This document shows, piece after piece, positions 6,991 through 9,791 of a stretch of DNA of 9,791 nt; within the stretch, counting starts at the first letter, position 1; each line of letters opens with the position of its first letter. The notes under the pieces are model-generated. The model did no database searches, was not told the DNA's origin, and was given only the letters and a program-made list of their open reading frames with translations. The position numbers were made by a program, and so were the translations under genes. The DNA comes from Thermoprotei archaeon (GTDB lineage: Archaea > Thermoproteota > Thermoprotei > Thermofilales > B20-G17): contig QMRW01000041.1 of assembly GCA_003650785.1 (NCBI GenBank), forward strand, positions 1 through 9,791, written 5' to 3'.

Positions 6991-7062
6991 TCATTGTTCA
7001 TAGTATCGGAGAATATGAGGGGAATCATCAATGAGCATAGGCATGTTTTTATGCTCAGTCAT
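6991..7062 (-). CDS. Candidate 23-aa leader ORF upstream of paralogue 2
   Basis: Not recognised. An ATG at 7060-7062 opens a 23-aa frame beginning MTEHKNMPML and ending LRYYEQ. Its TGA overlaps the ATG at 6994 as ATGA, the same coupling geometry seen between the carrier and paralogue 1. A TATA-like AGATATACA (7086-7094, minus strand) lies about 28 nt upstream of its ATG, as expected for a leaderless message. No SD is present, and the frame could be chance. If real, it supports the longer paralogue 2 start. Confidence 0.2.
   Translation of the reverse strand: MTEHKNMPMLIDDSPHILRYYEQ
7032..7057. promoter_or_regulatory. Inverted repeat framing TATA-like element in divergent promoter
   Basis: TGAGCAT (7032-7038) and ATGCTCA (7051-7057) are a perfect 7-bp inverted repeat separated by 12 bp. 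The spacer holds GCATGTTTTT, so plus-strand TTTTTATG, centred near 7049, is a TATA candidate for the divergent orphan gene. That would place its start site near 7075, with a leader of about 10 nt before GTG 7085. On the minus strand the same bases read ATAAAAAC, a weaker TATA for the thiolation operon (start near 7023). Confidence 0.4.
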
Positions 7063-7064
7063 CT

Positions 7065-7081
7065 AAATCATCTGATGATTT
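7065..7081. promoter_or_regulatory. 17-bp palindrome, candidate operator
   Basis: AAATCATC and GATGATTT flank a single T, a perfect 8+1+8 inverted repeat ending 3 bp before the GTG of the orphan gene. It would cover the predicted start site of that gene and lie upstream of the opposing operon. That position suits a dimeric repressor acting on one or both genes. No regulator is encoded nearby. Confidence 0.35.
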
Positions 7082-7084
7082 GAC

Positions 7085-7771
7085 GTGTATATCTTGAAGA
7101 AGACCTATGAACTACATGTAAACCATAATATTAACGTCTTGAGACGAATATCTATATGCTTCAAATCCAATATTCATCCCCCGACTTTATACATAACCTC
7201 TGATATAGATCAAGACAGAATAGTAAGGATATACCCACGTAACCTAAGACCCTCAGTGACTAGGAAAGGGATGAGGTGGTGTATTCAGCCTACTCCTAGA
7301 TATACTCCCTCTAACGGAGAGCACTTATTCTACGGGATGAGGATAGATACAGATATGATACTTAGAGATCCCGTAATCCCTTCATGTAAAGTTGAAGTAA
7401 TGAATTCTAAAAGACTCTTAGTTGAATTACAATACAGGTATTTAAACAACTGTAGATTGAATCTAGGACCTATAGACGTCCCCCTAAAGATCGTAGGAGG
7501 AGAGTTTAAGTGTGCTAGACCTATCCGATGGACTACTAGAGATTTAGGTACTTTCACTTTCTTAGAGATCGAAGGTAGAGCTAATAAATTAAGCATTGGC
7601 ATACTGCTTGAGGATGAGGTCTCTAGTAACATCGCCATTACGCTTTATGCTAAAGTGAATGTAAACATACTCCCTATAAAGTTCTGGCTAGAACATGAAG
7701 ATGGTAGACCAGCATCCTACAATGATGAGAATACAGTACTTTGCGTACTACCAGACCTCCTTCTAACATAA
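7085..7771 (+). CDS. Hypothetical protein, 228 aa, unrecognised
   Basis: I do not recognise this protein. 228 aa, predicted soluble, with no signal peptide or membrane helix. It has many alternating hydrophobic/polar stretches (for example RLLVELQYRYL, LGTFTFLEIEG and NIAITLYAKVNVNI), suggesting a mostly beta-sheet fold. Cysteines occur singly (CFKS, RWCIQ, SCKVE, NNCRL, FKCAR, LCVLP) and form no zinc-type pair. No catalytic motif stands out. The start is GTG at 7085, the first start codon after the palindrome; it lacks a good SD, and TTG at 7094 is an alternative. It is monocistronic, divergent from the thiolation operon, and followed by 449 bp without a convincing gene. Length and codon use like its neighbours argue that it is real. 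Confidence 0.75.
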   Translation: MYILKKTYELHVNHNINVLRRISICFKSNIHPPTLYITSDIDQDRIVRIYPRNLRPSVTRKGMRWCIQPTPRYTPSNGEHLFYGMRIDTDMILRDPVIPSCKVEVMNSKRLLVELQYRYLNNCRLNLGPIDVPLKIVGGEFKCARPIRWTTRDLGTFTFLEIEGRANKLSIGILLEDEVSSNIAITLYAKVNVNILPIKFWLEHEDGRPASYNDENTVLCVLPDLLLT

Positions 7772-7882
7772 CAGACACTAACAGTACATAATTAAATACA
7801 CTGCTCCCTAAATTTACCCTAGACAACACGACCAAAGATCAGCAGGTATAATATGCTATGCGACCTCTTCTTTAGTAAAAAT

Positions 7883-7902
7883 GATACTAGACATCTAGTA
7901 TC
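7883..7902. repeat. 20-bp inverted repeat in the intergenic gap
   Basis: GATACTAGA and TCTAGTATC are 9-bp perfect arms around a 2-bp CA centre. With so short a loop it fits a dimeric protein-binding site better than an RNA hairpin. It overlaps a second, partial repeat TCTAG-TAT-CTAGA. It lies about 320 bp before the reductase gene and about 110 bp after the orphan gene, so the target is unclear. Confidence 0.5.
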
Positions 7903-8189
7903 TAGAACAGTTACTAGAGGAGTGAATTAATGATGTCTATCTCACTGAAATCCATTAGTATGAGACTTGAGAGGAAACTAGCTTAAACGATAACAGTAGT
8001 CTAGGGAGGTACTCTTCTGCTATTTAGAGATCCTGCTATAATTTTGTAAGCTTCTCTACAAACTATCACTAGGGTAATGGGAGAGAAATTGGCGCACTAT
8101 ATTCATAGATCACAGCCTGATTTTCCAGAACTATCGAGACACCTGCGTGATTTTTGATTTGCAGTTTTAATTAATGGGTCACTAGCAAT

Positions 8190-8200
8190 GTTAAAATATT
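8190..8200 (+). promoter_or_regulatory. TATA-like promoter of the geranylgeranyl reductase gene
   Basis: GTTAAAATATT, centre near 8194-8195, lies 26-27 nt before ATG 8221. This is the spacing at which archaeal transcription starts at the A of the start codon, so the message is probably leaderless. This also agrees with the lack of a good SD before that ATG. Confidence 0.5.
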
Positions 8201-8220
8201 AGCTTACTTGGTAACTGCTG

Positions 8221-9585
8221 ATGAGGGGATCTCTTCCAGAGAAGTTCGATATAGTGGTAGCTGGTGCTGGTGTAGCCGGTGCCATGATTGCTAAGAGGCT
8301 TGCAGCAAGTGGATATAGTGTTCTCCTAGTGGATAGAAAGCCTGAGAGACTACTCGGTAAAAAGGTTTGTGGAGACGCTATAGGACTTCATCATTTCAAG
8401 AACATAGGGATGGAAATACACGAAAACTTCATAAGAAATAGAGTGCGTGGAGTAAAGATCTATTCCCCCAATACTAGGACTGTATTCTCCATTCAGGGTG
8501 ATGGAGTAGTTTTAGAAAGAGAGAGATTTGGTAGATTCCTCATTAAAAGTGCTGTCAATAGTGGTGCCGAAGTTAGAACTTCGACTTACGCTACTAAGCC
8601 CCTTGTGAACGGAGATAGTGTTATTGGAGTGGAGCTTTTCGATCTTAAGAGGCGGCACGTGTACAGAGTTTATGCTAGGATAGTAGTGGATAGTACTGGT
8701 GCTGTGGCAACTCTGAGAAGGAGACTACCACGTAAGTTCTGGGCATCCGAGGAAGTCTCTATTGAAGACTACAATATCGCCTACAGGGAGATTAGAGTGC
8801 TAGACAGTGAGATCGAAGAGATAGATTTTATGAGCATATACCTATCGAATACAATAGCACCGGGAGGCTATTGGTGGATCATTCCAAGGAGTAAATATGA
8901 AATCAACATAGGTCTTGGAGTACAGATGAGAGAAAAATATCCTAATCCTAAGATCAATTTTTACAGATATATAGTTACCAAGTCCATTTTTAATAGGTCT
9001 AGAATACTCCACTCCGGTAGCGCCCTAGTTCCTACACGGAGACCTATAGCCGCTCCTGTGGCTAATGGATTCGTAGCTGTAGGAGATGCTGCTATGACAG
9101 CTAATCCCATTCACGGTGGTGGTATAGGACCCGCTATGATGAGCGCCTTACTAGCTTCAAGAGCCATAGAACATGCATTAGATGAGGGAGATCCTTCCAT
9201 AGAAAACTTGTGGAGTTACCCTCTAAACTATATGAGATCTTATGGGGCAAAGCAAGCTGCATTGGATATATTTAGACTATTCCTACAAAAACTCGAAGAT
9301 GATGATCTGAACTACGGTATGGAAAAGAGACTAATTACTGAGGAGGATGTATATATAGCAAGTACGGATGGAGAATTAAGAATATCAACTATAGATAAAG
9401 CTATGCGTGTATTAAGAGGACTGACTAGACCATCATTATTATTCAAGTTAAAACTGGTAGCTGAATATATGTATGCTCTCAAGATGCATTATTATAACTA
9501 TCCTAGTAGCCCCAGAGAGTTTCCAAGATGGTACAATAAAGGTGAGAATTTACTAGCTAAATACCTAAGCAAGCTATACTCCTAG
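8221..9585 (+). CDS. Geranylgeranyl reductase family FAD-dependent oxidoreductase
   Basis: Flavoprotein that reduces the double bonds of geranylgeranyl chains in archaeal ether-lipid precursors, giving saturated phytanyl lipids. 454 aa, about the family length. Motifs visible: the Rossmann GAGVAG (15-20) with acidic D38 at the end of strand 2; KVCGD (48-52), the conserved K-x-C-G motif; RERFGRFL near residue 100, from the FAD-binding helix; PGGYWWIIP (214-222), matching the YxWxFP lipid-site signature with I for F; and GDAAMTANPIHGGGIG (288-303), the second FAD-binding segment. The C-terminal third is helical (LFLQKLEDDD...), as in relatives. Start ATG 8221 fits the leaderless promoter. Digeranylgeranylglycerophospholipid reductase is most likely, but archaea often carry several paralogues with other isoprenoid substrates, so the substrate is inferred. 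Confidence 0.92.
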   Translation: MRGSLPEKFDIVVAGAGVAGAMIAKRLAASGYSVLLVDRKPERLLGKKVCGDAIGLHHFKNIGMEIHENFIRNRVRGVKIYSPNTRTVFSIQGDGVVLERERFGRFLIKSAVNSGAEVRTSTYATKPLVNGDSVIGVELFDLKRRHVYRVYARIVVDSTGAVATLRRRLPRKFWASEEVSIEDYNIAYREIRVLDSEIEEIDFMSIYLSNTIAPGGYWWIIPRSKYEINIGLGVQMREKYPNPKINFYRYIVTKSIFNRSRILHSGSALVPTRRPIAAPVANGFVAVGDAAMTANPIHGGGIGPAMMSALLASRAIEHALDEGDPSIENLWSYPLNYMRSYGAKQAALDIFRLFLQKLEDDDLNYGMEKRLITEEDVYIASTDGELRISTIDKAMRVLRGLTRPSLLFKLKLVAEYMYALKMHYYNYPSSPREFPRWYNKGENLLAKYLSKLYS

Positions 9586-9654
9586 AGACTTACAATAAAT
9601 ATTTACTCCATAATGAGAAGAGAGAATTACACCTATGGTCTGCATAATAATCTG

Positions 9655-9690
9655 CTCCTATTACTTCTCTTTTAGCTATTTATATTTACT
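9655..9690 (+). terminator. Possible T-rich terminator after the reductase gene
   Basis: A plus-strand T-rich run (CTATTACTTCTCTTTTAGC, then ATTTATATTTAC) starts about 70 bp after the stop codon. Archaeal RNA polymerase can terminate on such tracts alone. An upstream AGAGAA (in GAGAAGAGAGAATT) can pair with the TTCTCT here, but the loop is long. Confidence 0.25.
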
Positions 9691-9701
9691 TTCGAAGTCT
9701 C

Positions 9702-9791
9702 TCAGGAATACATAGAAGAGTAGAGTATCTTAAATTCATCATAATTTCTATTAAAAGGAGTTATCTTCATTCTCAACATTTTTAACAGGAA
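9702..9791 (-). other. Right-edge stretch, possible 3' end of a minus-strand gene
   Basis: Two minus-strand frames are open to the window edge: one ends in TGA at 9702 (last residues ILYSSMYS), the other in TAA at 9751 (last residues NVENEDNSF). Either could be the C-terminus of a gene convergent with the reductase, or neither. The remaining bases from 9586 hold no gene I can support. Confidence 0.2.

Larger units (their letters stand above)
7772..8220. other. 449-bp gap with no convincing gene
   Basis: No long frame exists on either strand. Short plus-strand frames include 7853-7930 (25 aa, MLCDLFFSKN...), 7930-7986 (18 aa, whose ATG overlaps the preceding TAA and has GGAG about 9 nt upstream) and 8077-8157 (26 aa, MGEKLAHYIH...RHLRDF). 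None has enough support to call. A strong SD-like GGGAGGT in the stretch starting near 8003 has no start codon at a usable distance. The gap could hold decayed coding sequence, an untranslated transcript or a long control region. Confidence 0.6.

Noticed and set aside
7330..7638. Minus-strand frame of 102 aa inside the orphan gene
   Set aside because: The opposite frame is longer and has its own promoter-like region. This one is serine-rich and lacks an SD, though both are unassigned, so the choice is not absolute.
9612..9674. Plus-strand 20-aa frame MRRENYTYGL... after the reductase
   Set aside because: Ends in a leucine-rich run in T-rich DNA, no SD, too short; better explained as terminator sequence.
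1..9791. CRISPR array, insertion sequence, tRNA or rRNA
   Set aside because: No spaced direct repeats, no terminal inverted repeats with a transposase, and no tRNA- or rRNA-like segments seen on reading. A covariance-model scan was not possible here.

Overview
The window looks like a piece of a thermophilic archaeal chromosome, most likely a crenarchaeote (Thermoproteota). The DNA is AT-rich. Arginine is coded mostly by AGA/AGG and isoleucine often by ATA. The Shine-Dalgarno (SD) sequences match the archaeal GGTGAT/GGAGGT type. There is a geranylgeranyl reductase for ether-lipid saturation and a pair of TtuA/Ncs6-type tRNA thiolation enzymes. No mobile element, CRISPR array, rRNA or tRNA gene was found.

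Layout: (1) 2-2134 (+) is the 3' part of a large FtsX/MacB-type permease; its frame is open through the left edge, so the visible Met is probably internal. (2) It converges, with 3 bp between the stop codons, on a minus-strand block: a UPF0173 metallo-hydrolase (2138-2809, TTG start) and an HtpX membrane protease (2895-3887). Each of these has its own TATA-like box and a GGTGAT SD. (3) 4005-6937 (or 6994) is a tightly packed minus-strand operon transcribed right to left: TtuA/Ncs6 paralogue 2, a ThiS/MoaD-like beta-grasp sulfur carrier, TtuA/Ncs6 paralogue 1, and a five-helix Yip1-like membrane protein. (4) About 90-150 bp of palindrome-rich DNA separates this operon from a divergent plus-strand orphan gene of 228 aa (7085-7771). 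(5) A 449-bp gap without a convincing gene carries a 20-bp near-perfect palindrome. (6) 8221-9585 (+) is a geranylgeranyl reductase, probably leaderless. (7) The last 206 bp hold no complete gene.

How the genes work together: the sulfur carrier would be loaded with a C-terminal thiocarboxylate by an E1-like enzyme that is not in this window, then pass sulfur to the two Fe-S/Zn PP-loop enzymes for 2-thiolation of tRNA uridines. U34 and the thermophile-specific T54 are the obvious two targets, but which enzyme does which cannot be read from the sequence. HtpX, the permease and the Yip1-like protein are membrane proteins, and the reductase makes saturated archaeal lipids; this is a shared theme, not demonstrated co-regulation.

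Most unusual points: the sulfur carrier has four residues (RVRI) after its Gly-Gly, and the Gly-Gly codons also form the SD of the next gene. A 17-bp palindrome lies in the divergent control region. There are several candidate micro-ORFs, and one unassigned 228-aa protein. I did not find an obviously new defence or mobile system.
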